From Proteobacteria bacterium SG_bin6 (GTDB taxonomy: Bacteria; Pseudomonadota; Alphaproteobacteria; Sphingomonadales; Sphingomonadaceae): 64,000 nt of DNA. Below, in pieces: positions 1 to 8,873 of this stretch. The translations under genes and the position numbers were made by a program. The notes beneath the pieces were generated by a model that did not search any database, had not been told where the DNA came from, and saw only the letters and a program-made list of their open reading frames with translations. The stretch covers positions 29,043 through 93,042 of the forward strand of contig LWDJ01000021.1 of assembly GCA_002083435.1 (NCBI GenBank), given 5' to 3'. How positions within the stretch are numbered: position 1 is the first letter of the stretch; every line of letters starts with the position of its first letter.

Positions 1-601
1 GCCTGATCCCCTGCGCGAAGATCCGCACGCCGAGCTCATAATCCTCCCGCGCACGGGCGAACTGTGGATCCAGCCCGCCCAGCGCCTCCCACTGCTCCCG
101 CGCGATCGACAGGTTGCCGGTCAAGACGTCGCGGAAGGTGAAGCGGTGGCCGGGCTCCGCCAGCGCGGCGAAATGCTGGTGCCACCACAGCCTGATCATC
201 TGGCGAAACGCGTCGCGCGCCACATGGGGGGCGGGAGGATAAGGGCCGATCACGACGCCCCCGGGATTGGCGGTGTGGGCCTCCGCGTGGGCGAGGACGA
301 GCCCCGGCGTGGGGATGACGTCGTCGTCCAGGAACAGCAGCAGCGGCGCGACCGCCGCCGCCGCCCCGGCATTGCGCGCGACCGACGGGCCGAGCCCCGG
401 TCGCTCGATGATCTGCAGCGGGATCGGCCCTTGATACCCCCGCAACATCGCCTGGGTGCCATCGACGCAGCCGTCCGCGACTGCCACCACCTCGAACGCA
501 GGGGTGCCAGGCAGCTGCGCCTCGAGCGCGCCCAGCATCGCTGCCATCAAGTCGTGGCGGTTGTGGGTGGGAATAACGATGCTGATCGCGACGTCAGCCA
601 T
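1..601 (-). CDS. Family 2 glycosyltransferase, C-terminus cut by window edge
   Basis: This minus-strand frame opens with ATG at 601 and runs off the left end of the window without a stop, so only about 200 residues are seen. The N-terminus reads MADVAISIVIPTHNRHDLM, the opening beta-strand of a GT-A glycosyltransferase. A LFLDDDVIP stretch about residue 85 is the metal-binding DxD region and REDYELGVRIF near residue 190 is the usual ED motif. It should transfer a nucleotide-sugar-derived residue on the cytoplasmic side of the membrane; donor and acceptor cannot be told. Its start overlaps the stop of the upstream glycosyltransferase by 8 bases (ATGGCTGA), so it is the fourth gene of a wzm-wzt-GT-GT operon. 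GT2 membership is firm, the specificity unknown. Confidence 0.85.
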   Translation of the reverse strand, partial: MADVAISIVIPTHNRHDLMAAMLGALEAQLPGTPAFEVVAVADGCVDGTQAMLRGYQGPIPLQIIERPGLGPSVARNAGAAAAVAPLLLFLDDDVIPTPGLVLAHAEAHTANPGGVVIGPYPPAPHVARDAFRQMIRLWWHQHFAALAEPGHRFTFRDVLTGNLSIAREQWEALGGLDPQFARAREDYELGVRIFAQGIR

Positions 602-1760
602 GGCGGGCCCTTCGCCGGGCCTCGAAATATCGCCGCGGGCCCGCCATGGCGCCGCGCGCCTGCGCTGCGGCGACGTTGAACGTCAGCCGCTGATCCGGAT
701 AGTGTCGGCTGCGCCGCAACTGCGGGATCTGGTTGCGAAGCCATTTGGCGATCATCACCAGCACGCGCGGGTTGCGTTCGTACAGCAAGGCCTTGGTCAG
801 CACCGCGAACGACGCACACTCATAGCCGAAAATCTGCTGCTCAAGCTCTTCCATGGTCCGGCGATGCCGGTGCCAGTTCAGCGCCTGCGGATCATAGGCA
901 ATGGCATAGCCGGCGCCCAACACGCGGCGGAACAGGTCGGTGTCCCCGCCGGCAAGCGCGCGCGTCCCGGCGTCAAGCGCGGGATCGAAAGGACCGATCA
1001 GCGCGACCGCCGAACGACGCAGCGCCATGTTGACCCCGGCACCGGCGTGCCAAGCCAGGAACGGATCACAATTGCCGCGGTGATAGACCATACGCTTGAA
1101 GCCGCGCGTAAAGCCGCCGACACGCTGAAAGGCGATCTGCGCGTCGCTTTCGAGCTCGATCGCCATGGTAAGACCCGTCGCCGCCAGCACCATCGGATCT
1201 TGAAAATTGCGCAACAGCGTGGCCAGCCAAGCGCGATCGGGCGCCGCGTCATCGTCGATGAACGCGACGATCTCGCCGGTAGCCTCGCGCAAGGCGGTGT
1301 TGCGGGCGTTGTCCAGCCCGGGCTTGGGTTCCCTCACATAGCGCACGCCTGGAAATCGCTCGACTAGGTGGCGCGTCGCCTCGGTCGAAGGAGCGTTGTC
1401 AATCACCAGGATGGGCGCCTGGTAACTCATCGCCATCAAACCGTTCAGGCAGCATTCGAGGTCGTCGGTGCGATCGCGCGTGCAGATCGCCACGGTGGCA
1501 TCGGGCAGGGGATGCGGCGGGGGTGCCTCTGGCGCGAGCCCCATCCCGTGCCGCAGAAACGCCTCCCAAAAGGCGGAATCGGCATGCTCCAGCAGCGCCG
1601 CGCGCAATTCCCTGCCGGCGGGCAGCGGTGCGCGAACGATCGCCTGGCCGGCGGGCACGCCCGCGACCCGAAGCAGCACCACCGCCCCGTCATACCCATC
1701 CAGCTGATCGAGCGCTTCCGGGAACGCATCGATATCCAGATCGAGCGCCGCCAGCTTCAT
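594..1760 (-). CDS. Family 2 glycosyltransferase
   Basis: The 388-residue product has an N-terminal stretch of about 85 residues of unknown role, then a GT-A domain that starts at DATVAICTRDRTDDLECCL. The metal-binding motif is IVAFIDDDAAPD near residue 165, and a GGDTDLFRRV stretch further on occupies the place of the usual acceptor-side acidic motif. No membrane segment is evident, so it is probably cytoplasmic or peripheral. The start overlaps the wzt-like stop as ATGA and its own stop overlaps the next glycosyltransferase, which implies translational coupling with the ABC exporter. It most likely builds the glycan that this exporter moves. The sugar transferred cannot be read from the sequence. 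Confidence 0.85.
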   Translation of the reverse strand: MKLAALDLDIDAFPEALDQLDGYDGAVVLLRVAGVPAGQAIVRAPLPAGRELRAALLEHADSAFWEAFLRHGMGLAPEAPPPHPLPDATVAICTRDRTDDLECCLNGLMAMSYQAPILVIDNAPSTEATRHLVERFPGVRYVREPKPGLDNARNTALREATGEIVAFIDDDAAPDRAWLATLLRNFQDPMVLAATGLTMAIELESDAQIAFQRVGGFTRGFKRMVYHRGNCDPFLAWHAGAGVNMALRRSAVALIGPFDPALDAGTRALAGGDTDLFRRVLGAGYAIAYDPQALNWHRHRRTMEELEQQIFGYECASFAVLTKALLYERNPRVLVMIAKWLRNQIPQLRRSRHYPDQRLTFNVAAAQARGAMAGPRRYFEARRRARHG

Positions 1761-3040
1761 CGCCGCCCCATCCCCTCCGCTGTCGACTGGACGAGGTCGG
1801 CCGCGCGCTCGCTGTGCCAGCTCAGCGGCGGGTTCACATAGCCCTTGCTCGTGCCGCGCCCGGTAACGCGGACCGGGTAGGTTTCGGCGTGATAGTCATA
1901 AACCTTCGCCCAATCGCCGGAGAACAAGCCCACGGTGACGCGGTAATCCTCCGGCGCCAGATCGAGCCGGGTGATGCGCAGGGCGATCGTGCCCGAATCG
2001 CCGCGTCGCTCAAGAACAACGTCGGCCAGCGCGCTGTTCGTCTCGAAGCAGCAGCTGTCGTCGCGCGCGTATATGCCGATAACCGCGATCGGTGGTTCGT
2101 CGACATGGACGTAGCGATAGTCCATTTCGATCGTCAGCCCGTCGCCGGCGCGGATTGCCCCTGTCGCGATACCTTCGGGCGTCGAGAGCCGCACCGCCTC
2201 GATCAGCATTTCACCCGAGCCGAAGCGGTTGACTTCGGGCACCAGGCGCGCATGGGGCAGCGGCGCGAAAGCAGGCGGGGCGCCCTCGTCATCGGCGACC
2301 TTGGCATCCACCGAGGCATCGTACAGCGCCATCGTCTCATCAAGCGGGCCGTAAGCGACCAGCCGGCCGTGATCGAGCAGAACGACATCGTCGCACAGCG
2401 CCCGGATCTGGCTGTCGTCATGCGACACGAGGAGGATGGTGCTGCCCGCCGCGCGGATTGCCTCGACCCGGCGGAGGCATTTGCGCTGAAACGCCAGGTC
2501 ACCCACCGCCAGCACTTCGTCGATCAGCAGGATTTCGGGCTGGACCGTCACCGCGACCGCGAACGCCAGCCGCATCCGCATCCCGGTGCTGTAGGTCCGC
2601 ACCGGCGCGTCGATGAATTCCTCGAGCTCGGCGAAGGCGACGATCTCGTCGAAACGGGCGTGAACCTCGGCCCGCAGCATCCCGGCGATGACCCCGAGGA
2701 GGTAGACATTTTCGCGCCCGGTCAACTCGTCGGTCAGGCCAACGCCGATGTCCAGCAACGCGCCGACCCGGCCATTGACGCGAATCTGCCCCTCATCGGC
2801 GGTGCCGACACCGCCAATAAGCCGAAGCAGGGTGGATTTGCCGGCGCCGTTCAACCCCACCACGCCAACCGCCCGGCCCCGCGGAATGCTGAAGCTGATG
2901 TTGCGCAGCGCCCAGAACGGCTCGCGCTTTGGCGCCCGATAGCCCGACAGCAACCGTCCCTTGAGCGAGGACGGACGGCCGCGATCGCGCGTCGAGAAGC
3001 GCTTGCCCAGATTCTGAACCGAAATCGCCGCCCGCATCAC
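1757..3040 (-). CDS. wzt: Polysaccharide ABC transporter ATP-binding protein (Wzt type) with C-terminal glycan-binding domain
   Basis: This is the ATPase of a lipid-linked polysaccharide exporter. The 427-residue protein has Walker A GLNGAGKST near residue 60, the signature YSTGMRMRLAFA in the form typical of the Wzt/KpsT group, and Walker B ILLIDEVLAVGD. After the ATPase there is an extra C-terminal region of about 160 residues (from roughly 265) rich in beta-strands, ending in YDYHAETYPVRVTG. In the Wzt family such an extension binds the terminally modified glycan and couples chain termination to export. It overlaps the permease gene (3037-3040) and the downstream glycosyltransferase gene by ATGA. 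The symbol marks family rather than proven substrate; O-antigen or another cell-bound glycan is possible. Confidence 0.9.
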   Translation of the reverse strand: MMRAAISVQNLGKRFSTRDRGRPSSLKGRLLSGYRAPKREPFWALRNISFSIPRGRAVGVVGLNGAGKSTLLRLIGGVGTADEGQIRVNGRVGALLDIGVGLTDELTGRENVYLLGVIAGMLRAEVHARFDEIVAFAELEEFIDAPVRTYSTGMRMRLAFAVAVTVQPEILLIDEVLAVGDLAFQRKCLRRVEAIRAAGSTILLVSHDDSQIRALCDDVVLLDHGRLVAYGPLDETMALYDASVDAKVADDEGAPPAFAPLPHARLVPEVNRFGSGEMLIEAVRLSTPEGIATGAIRAGDGLTIEMDYRYVHVDEPPIAVIGIYARDDSCCFETNSALADVVLERRGDSGTIALRITRLDLAPEDYRVTVGLFSGDWAKVYDYHAETYPVRVTGRGTSKGYVNPPLSWHSERAADLVQSTAEGMGRR

Positions 3041-3810
3041 AACGCCTCATCAAAGCGACGGCTCGCGCGCAGGTAGCAGGCGATGCCCAGCGCCAGCAGC
3101 GGAACGGCGATCAGCAGGGTAAAGCCCAGCGTTATCGGATTGGGCCAAGTGCCGTGCACGAAAATCGCCCGATACCCCTCCAGCAACCTGGCGATCGGGT
3201 TGTAGACGTTCAGGAAGGCGAAATCCCGGGTCCGCTGGATCGGCCGATAGAAAATCGGCGTGATGAAAAAAATGATCGACATCGCCATCTGCACAAGATG
3301 GTCGGTATCCCGAGCGAATACTTGCGCAACCGATAGCAGATACACGACGCCGAGCGTAAATATCAGCTGCAGAATGATCATTGCCGGCAAGGCGAGCAGC
3401 GGCCAGCCCGGAAATCCCGCCTCGATCGTGGCCGAAATAACGAGCAGCGGCAGCGCGATTAGGAAATGCACACCCTGGCTGATCACCGGCATCACCGGCA
3501 GCAGCGGCAGCGGGAAGCCGGGTCGAAGTGCCAATTCCTTACTGTCGGTAACGGCGCCAGTGCCGCTGGTGACCGAACTACTCAGCCAGCTCCAGACAAG
3601 CACGCCTGTAAAGACGAAGGTAGCATAATGTTCGATCCCAAGTGGCAAGATCTGGCCGAAGACGATCGTGAAGACAGCCAGCTGGGTCAATGGCTTCATC
3701 AGCGACCAACCAAGCCCGATGAACGAGCGGTGGTAGCGCAATTTCAGGTCGCGAATGACGAGCTCGGTGAGCAAATCCCAACCATGACGATAGCGGTACG
3801 CGGTCTGCAT
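3037..3810 (-). CDS. wzm: Polysaccharide ABC transporter permease (Wzm type)
   Basis: A 257-residue integral membrane protein of the ABC-2 family, the usual length for Wzm/KpsM permeases. It opens with the amphipathic stretch DLLTELVIRDLKLRYHRSFIG that precedes the first membrane span in this family, followed by about six hydrophobic segments. It should form the channel that carries undecaprenyl-linked glycan across the inner membrane with the ATPase encoded immediately downstream (ATGA overlap). As first gene of the minus-strand operon it is divergent from the trifunctional glycan-modifying gene at 3948, leaving 137 bases for promoters of both. Family assignment is firm. Confidence 0.9.
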   Translation of the reverse strand: MQTAYRYRHGWDLLTELVIRDLKLRYHRSFIGLGWSLMKPLTQLAVFTIVFGQILPLGIEHYATFVFTGVLVWSWLSSSVTSGTGAVTDSKELALRPGFPLPLLPVMPVISQGVHFLIALPLLVISATIEAGFPGWPLLALPAMIILQLIFTLGVVYLLSVAQVFARDTDHLVQMAMSIIFFITPIFYRPIQRTRDFAFLNVYNPIARLLEGYRAIFVHGTWPNPITLGFTLLIAVPLLALGIACYLRASRRFDEAL

Positions 3811-3947
3811 GATGATCTACGCTCACCCCGTTTTCACGCTCGCCATGGCAAGGGCGCTACCGCATTGCAACGTCAATTGCGTCAAGGGCTCCCTCTTAGC
3901 TAGGTATGTTTTTGGCGTAGGGAAACCGCCGCAGCGAGGGAGCGAGC

Positions 3948-6900
3948 GTGGTAGGAGCCGGTACCGGAACTGCGGATCGTCGCACGGCCGTGTCCGTCGT
4001 TATCCCGGCCTATCGCGCCGCGGCGACGCTGCCCGCGACATTGGCTAGTCTCCAGGCTCAAAGCTTCGCCGATTGGGAAGCGATCATCGTCAACGATGGC
4101 GACGACGCGGCGACCGGCGCGGTCGTCGCACCGCTATTGGCGAGCGACGGGCGCTTCAAGCTGCTCGCCCAGCCCCAGTCGGGCGCGGCAGCCGCGCGCA
4201 ACGCGGGCCTGGCGGTGGCACGCGGCACGTGGATTCAATTCTTGGATGCAGACGATCAGCTGTCGTCCGACCATCTGGCTCGCATGATGGCGGCCACGGC
4301 CACATTGCCCGATGTCGATCTGGTTCATTGCCGCTGGCAACGTTTGGCCGGCGATCTGCCGTGGCGCGCCCCGCACAATATCGCCCCAATCGACGATCCC
4401 GTCCGCCTTACCGCCCGAACCTGTCCGTTCGCGATTCACGGCGTCCTTACCCGTCGTGCGTCGATCGAGTCGGTCGGCGGCTTCGATCCGACACTTCGCA
4501 TCGCGGAGGATTGGGATTTATGGCAGCGCCTCGCCCGCGCCGGGGCACGTTTCGCGGGCCTGTCCGACCATGTCGTCGACGTAAGAGTACGGCCGGGTTC
4601 GCTATCCACCGATACCACGCGCCACTTGCAAGACGGGCTTCGCGTCATCCGGCGCGGCCATGGGGTGGAGCAGACCGCGCCGGCGGGACCGGTCGCCCCG
4701 CAAGCTATGCTTGCGGAAAGTATCTGGTCCTTCACGCTTTGGATCGCCGGGGCGATGATCGGGCGCGGTGGCGACGGCGACGCCGCGCTGGAGGAAGCGT
4801 CGGCACGGCTACCCCAAAATCTGTCCGCCTCGACGATCGCGCATATCCTTGAAGACGCGATGGCGGTCGGGGCTGGCCCGGCGCAGCCGCTTTGGCGGCG
4901 GTGGCAGGAATTCGCGCCGAAAGTGGCCACGCTGGCCAGCAAGATCGCGGCGCGCAGTGACGTGGACATGCTCGATCGGCAATTGATCCGCGGTATCGAG
5001 ATCCTCGTCGCGGCCCAGGTTCCACCCGGCGCGGAAGCGCGCATTGGCCATATCGCCGTAGTACGACTCGATCCCACCCAGCCACTCGCCGATCGCCCGC
5101 TGCCGGGTGTCGATCGAATTCGCGTAACCGTCGCCTTCGGCGACCGCGTCTTTTGGACTTGGGATCAACTTTGTTTCGGCGCGCTTTCATTGAATACCCA
5201 GCTTGCGGGTATCAAGGGGCTGGACGGCCTGGACCTTCGACGCGCGCAACTGCAGGAACGGCTGCGCGAGGGACCGTTCGCGACCGGGTTGCCGCTGATC
5301 GCCGCGCTGAAGCGCTATGGCGAACTCCGGCGCTGCCGATCGCGCGACACGGCGGGGCACGACCCCGAGCCGCTCTATCGCAAGGTGCTCCCGCATCTCT
5401 TGCGCGCCGAGCAGCAAGGGCCGTTGGGCGACGCGGCGGACGGCAGGATCAAGGCGATCATGGCCGAGCAGCGCGCCAGTGTTTTCGGCGATGGCGGCCC
5501 GGTGATCGCGGCCGAGCCGGCACCGTGGATCGAGCCTGATTACGCCGATCCAGCCTATTGGGAATCGCTGTTCGCCAAGGCTGACCCGTGGGACTATCAA
5601 AACGCTTACGAGGCGCGGAAGTACGACCAGACGCTTGAATTGTTGCCCGACGGTCAGGTCCGACGCGCGCTGGAGATCGCTTGTGCCGAAGGGCTCTTCA
5701 CCCGCCGCCTGGCGGCGCGTGCCGACGCGGTGCTCGCGACGGACATCGCGCCAACGGCGGTGGCGCGCGCGGCGGCGGCGGGCGCCGACCTGGCCAATTG
5801 CCAATTCCAAACGCTCGATCTGCTGACCGACGATCCGCCGGGCCCGTTCGATCTGATCGTCTGCAGCGAAGTACTCTATTATCTAAAGCCGGCGGCGTTG
5901 ACGGCTTTTGTCGACAAGGTGGCACGGCATCTGGAGCCGGAAGGCTGCTTTGTGACCGCGCATGCCAATCTGCTGATCGACGAACCGGACAAGAGCGGTT
6001 TTGCGTGGCCGCACCATTTCGGCGCGCAGGGCATTGGCGAAATGTTCGCCGGCCACCCGGCGCTGCGGCTCGAGGCCGAGCTTCACACGCCGCTTTACCG
6101 CATCCAGCGCTTCCGCAAGACCGAGCGAACGGCGCCGCCGGACTGCCGGATCGCCGATACGGCGATGCCCCTACCGGAACGCGTGGCGGCGCAAGTGAAG
6201 TGGCGCGGCGGTCGAGAAGCGCCGACCGCCGCGGCGTGGCACGATTTTCCGATCCTGATGTACCACCGCATCGCCGATGACGGACCGGCCGCGCTGGCGC
6301 GCTATCGCACGACTCCCCGCGCCTTCGGGCAGCAACTGGCCTATTTGCGCGCGCAAGGGTGGCACGGCGTTTCCCTCGCGCGCTTAAGACGCGCCCTGCA
6401 TTATCACGAACCCTTGCCCGAGCGATCGGTGATGCTGACCTTCGACGACGGCACCACCGACTTCCTCGACCATGCCGTGCCGCTGCTGCATCGCCATGGC
6501 TTTCCCGCCACCTTGTTCATGCCGGTCGGGCATGTAGGCGGGGCGGCGCGATGGGATGCGGGCTATGGACCTCCCGCCCCGCTGCTCGACTGGCCCGCGC
6601 TGCGGATGCTGCGGCATATGGATGTGGCCATTGGTGCGCACGGCGTCAGTCATGCGCCGCTCCCCGTGCTCGATGCGGAATCCATCGTGCGCGAGCTCGC
6701 GCTCGGCCGTTTCCGCTTGGAGCGAGAATTGGGATGCGCGGTGGACAGCATCGCCTATCCCTTTGGTGCCTTTGATTCCGTGCTGCGCCAGCCGGCGCTC
6801 GATACAGGTTACCGGTTCGGCTTCACCTGCTTCGACGGCATGGTGAGGGAAGCCGCGGACCCGATGGTGCTCCATCGGCGCGAGGTGATGGGGGGCATTG

Positions 6901-6950
6901 ATCACGGCGCGTTTGAACGCTTGCTGGGGCTCGATCAGCCGATCGGGTAG
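3948..6950 (+). CDS. Trifunctional fusion: GT2 glycosyltransferase, NodS-like methyltransferase, polysaccharide deacetylase
   Basis: One uninterrupted 1,000-residue frame carries three enzyme modules. Residues about 14-240 are a GT-A glycosyltransferase (SVVIPAYRAAATLPATL, then FLDADD, then EDWDLWQRL). Residues about 540-710 are a SAM-dependent methyltransferase that begins with DPWDYQNAYEARKYDQTL and contains ALEIACAEGLFT, the pattern I associate with the NodS family. Residues about 765-985 are a NodB-type carbohydrate esterase with MLTFDDG and AHGVSHAPL supplying the metal-binding Asp and two His. About 300 residues between the first two modules have no recognised domain. The GTG start is preceded by GAGGGAG. 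It should extend a glycan, then N- or O-methylate and de-N-acetylate it. The 3' end overlaps the convergent glycosyltransferase gene by 16 bases. Confidence 0.88.
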   Translation: MVGAGTGTADRRTAVSVVIPAYRAAATLPATLASLQAQSFADWEAIIVNDGDDAATGAVVAPLLASDGRFKLLAQPQSGAAAARNAGLAVARGTWIQFLDADDQLSSDHLARMMAATATLPDVDLVHCRWQRLAGDLPWRAPHNIAPIDDPVRLTARTCPFAIHGVLTRRASIESVGGFDPTLRIAEDWDLWQRLARAGARFAGLSDHVVDVRVRPGSLSTDTTRHLQDGLRVIRRGHGVEQTAPAGPVAPQAMLAESIWSFTLWIAGAMIGRGGDGDAALEEASARLPQNLSASTIAHILEDAMAVGAGPAQPLWRRWQEFAPKVATLASKIAARSDVDMLDRQLIRGIEILVAAQVPPGAEARIGHIAVVRLDPTQPLADRPLPGVDRIRVTVAFGDRVFWTWDQLCFGALSLNTQLAGIKGLDGLDLRRAQLQERLREGPFATGLPLIAALKRYGELRRCRSRDTAGHDPEPLYRKVLPHLLRAEQQGPLGDAADGRIKAIMAEQRASVFGDGGPVIAAEPAPWIEPDYADPAYWESLFAKADPWDYQNAYEARKYDQTLELLPDGQVRRALEIACAEGLFTRRLAARADAVLATDIAPTAVARAAAAGADLANCQFQTLDLLTDDPPGPFDLIVCSEVLYYLKPAALTAFVDKVARHLEPEGCFVTAHANLLIDEPDKSGFAWPHHFGAQGIGEMFAGHPALRLEAELHTPLYRIQRFRKTERTAPPDCRIADTAMPLPERVAAQVKWRGGREAPTAAAWHDFPILMYHRIADDGPAALARYRTTPRAFGQQLAYLRAQGWHGVSLARLRRALHYHEPLPERSVMLTFDDGTTDFLDHAVPLLHRHGFPATLFMPVGHVGGAARWDAGYGPPAPLLDWPALRMLRHMDVAIGAHGVSHAPLPVLDAESIVRELALGRFRLERELGCAVDSIAYPFGAFDSVLRQPALDTGYRFGFTCFDGMVREAADPMVLHRREVMGGIDHGAFERLLGLDQPIG

Positions 6951-7930
6951 CGCTGCCCGGGAGTGAAGCGATCCGCCAAGGCTATGCCGGAGGCGTCGGC
7001 GGCGGCCTGTTGCTGTCGCTGCCAGGCGAGCTGCTCTCGGACGGCCCCGGGCGCCTCGATCAGCAACAGGCGCGCGGCAAGCTTGGGGTTGCGCACGGCG
7101 ACGCGCATCGCGACCGACAGCAAGGTCGCGGGGCGGCGACGGTGAACCGCTCGCCGCGTGAGCCAGCGCGCATAGCGACGCAGCCCCTGCGCCAGCAAGC
7201 GACGCTTGTCCGGATGCCGCCCCGCCATCTCATCGACAAACATCAACCACGAACGCAGCATCCGGTTGAGATCGCTCGACATGTTATCGGGCAATTGGCG
7301 GTAGCCGATATGGTGGTCTTGCGCGACCACGAACGCGTAATGTTCAGCGACGCGGGCATAGAACAAAATGTCTTCGCAGCCCTGGGCATTGGCGTTCCGA
7401 AGCGCGGGCTCAAAGCCGCGCGCGGCATCGAAGGCCTCGCGGCGGACCAGCGCGGCGCTGCCATTGCCGATGAAATTATCGACCATCAGCTTGTCGAGGA
7501 CATGCCCTTCGATCACGCGCCCCGGCTCGCGATAGAAGATCCTGCTCTCGGCGTCGATCATCACGTACCAGCTGTAGCACAGCCCCACGCCGGGCCCCGC
7601 CGCCAATAGCGTCCGCTGCTGATCCGCCGTCTTGTCCACGGACCACAGGTCGTCCGCGTCGACGAACGACAGCAAATCGGATCGGGCGAGACGGGCGCCG
7701 TGATTGCGCGCCGCCGCCACGCCGGCATTTTCCTGCCGCACCAGCCGAAAGCGCGGGTCACGATCGACAAAAATCTGGGCAAGCCTCGCGGTATCGTCGG
7801 TCGACCCGTCGTCGACGATGATTACGTCCAGATTGCGATGGGTCTGGCTGGCAACGCTGCGCAACGTCTCGTCGATCCAGCGTGCCGCGTTATAGGCGGG
7901 GACAATGACGCTGACGAGCGGCTCGCTCAT
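6935..7930 (-). CDS. Family 2 glycosyltransferase
   Basis: A 331-residue GT-A enzyme. The start was set at the ATG at 7930, giving MSEPLVSVIVPAYNAARW; the frame stays open further upstream but that extension is Cys/Arg-rich and antisense-like in composition. Key motifs are VDDGSTDDTA, FVDADDLW (metal site) and GCEDILFY (acceptor/catalytic region). It lies 4 bases downstream of the glycosyltransferase at 7935-8804, so both are probably co-transcribed. It resembles the enzyme encoded at 19660-20679 through much of its length, including the GCED and GYRQ stretches, suggesting paralogous enzymes. The sugar specificity cannot be inferred. Confidence 0.87.
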   Translation of the reverse strand: MSEPLVSVIVPAYNAARWIDETLRSVASQTHRNLDVIIVDDGSTDDTARLAQIFVDRDPRFRLVRQENAGVAAARNHGARLARSDLLSFVDADDLWSVDKTADQQRTLLAAGPGVGLCYSWYVMIDAESRIFYREPGRVIEGHVLDKLMVDNFIGNGSAALVRREAFDAARGFEPALRNANAQGCEDILFYARVAEHYAFVVAQDHHIGYRQLPDNMSSDLNRMLRSWLMFVDEMAGRHPDKRRLLAQGLRRYARWLTRRAVHRRRPATLLSVAMRVAVRNPKLAARLLLIEAPGAVREQLAWQRQQQAAADASGIALADRFTPGQRYPIG

Positions 7931-7934
7931 CACC

Positions 7935-8804
7935 TTAACGCCGCAACCAGGCGGTGCGCAGCATCGCATCGCCAAAGCGCCACAACCGCAGGCGGGCGAG
8001 CATCGCGAGCGCCCGGGCACGCTCGCCGGGATCGGCGAGTTCCGGGCTGGCGAGCACGCGGGGTGCATGCGCGGCGATCGACAGCGGCAATGCCAGGCTC
8101 CGCGCGAACCATTTCCATCGCCCACCCGGCTCCAGCAGCGCGAGTTCGAACAATTCGGCGTTCACGCGCTGCCATTTGCGGTGCAGCGCCTGCCAATCCG
8201 AGCGCGCCGGGTGGCCGATCACCGCGTCGGGTGCATAGGCCAAGCGATAGCCAAGATCGCGTGCGCGCCAGGAGAAATCGACATCCTCCGACATGCCGAC
8301 GCGAAACCCGCCGACATGATCGAACATGGCACGCGAACAGAATAAATTGCCCGATCCCGTGAACTGCTTATCGCGGATATAGCTTTCGAAATTGAACGCG
8401 AAGACGGCTTCGAATGCCTCGGCGCCACTTCGCCGCCCGTCATGCTCGCGCGTTACCTTCACCCGCCCGCCGACAAAGTCCGCGGCGTCGAGCGCGGCTA
8501 TCCCGGCGGCAAGCCAGCCGGGTTCGGCGACACAATCGGCGTCGATGAACGCGAGCAAGCGTCCGCCCGACGCCGCGACGCCCGCGTTCCGCGCCGGCCC
8601 CGCCCCCTTTTCGCGCGCGAGAATCAGCCGGGCGCGTCCCGCGATGCACGCCCCCACTGCCGCTTCGCCGCACGGGCTCATATTGTCGGCGACGACGATC
8701 TCGAAGCGCTCGCCGGGCATGGTTTGCGCCACCAGCGCCGCTAGGCAGCGGTCCAGCCGCGCAAGGTCGTTATAATGCGGGACAATAACGGAAATTTCAG
8801 TCAT
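7935..8804 (-). CDS. Family 2 glycosyltransferase
   Basis: The 289-residue product begins MTEISVIVPHYNDLARLD when started at the ATG at 8804; nine further upstream residues (MGKGREHGR) are open but less typical. The GT-A motifs are ADNMS, LLAFIDADCVAEPGW (metal site) and MSEDVDFSWRARDLGY (ED motif). The C-terminal 70 residues contain a hydrophobic stretch (WFARSLALPLSIAA) that may associate with the membrane. It precedes the glycosyltransferase at 6935-7930 and lies 69 bases downstream of the beta-helix protein gene on the same strand. It probably acts on the same surface glycan as its neighbours; donor unknown. Confidence 0.87.
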   Translation of the reverse strand: MTEISVIVPHYNDLARLDRCLAALVAQTMPGERFEIVVADNMSPCGEAAVGACIAGRARLILAREKGAGPARNAGVAASGGRLLAFIDADCVAEPGWLAAGIAALDAADFVGGRVKVTREHDGRRSGAEAFEAVFAFNFESYIRDKQFTGSGNLFCSRAMFDHVGGFRVGMSEDVDFSWRARDLGYRLAYAPDAVIGHPARSDWQALHRKWQRVNAELFELALLEPGGRWKWFARSLALPLSIAAHAPRVLASPELADPGERARALAMLARLRLWRFGDAMLRTAWLRR

Positions 8805-8873
8805 GCGACCGTGTTCTCGCCCCTTTCCCATGCCGCAGCGGCTGTAAGCGAGCGCCGCATGGGGATCAACTGT

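Noticed and set aside
1523..3076. Plus-strand open frame of about 515 codons opposite wzt
   Set aside because: Antisense shadow; Walker A, signature and Walker B are on the minus strand.
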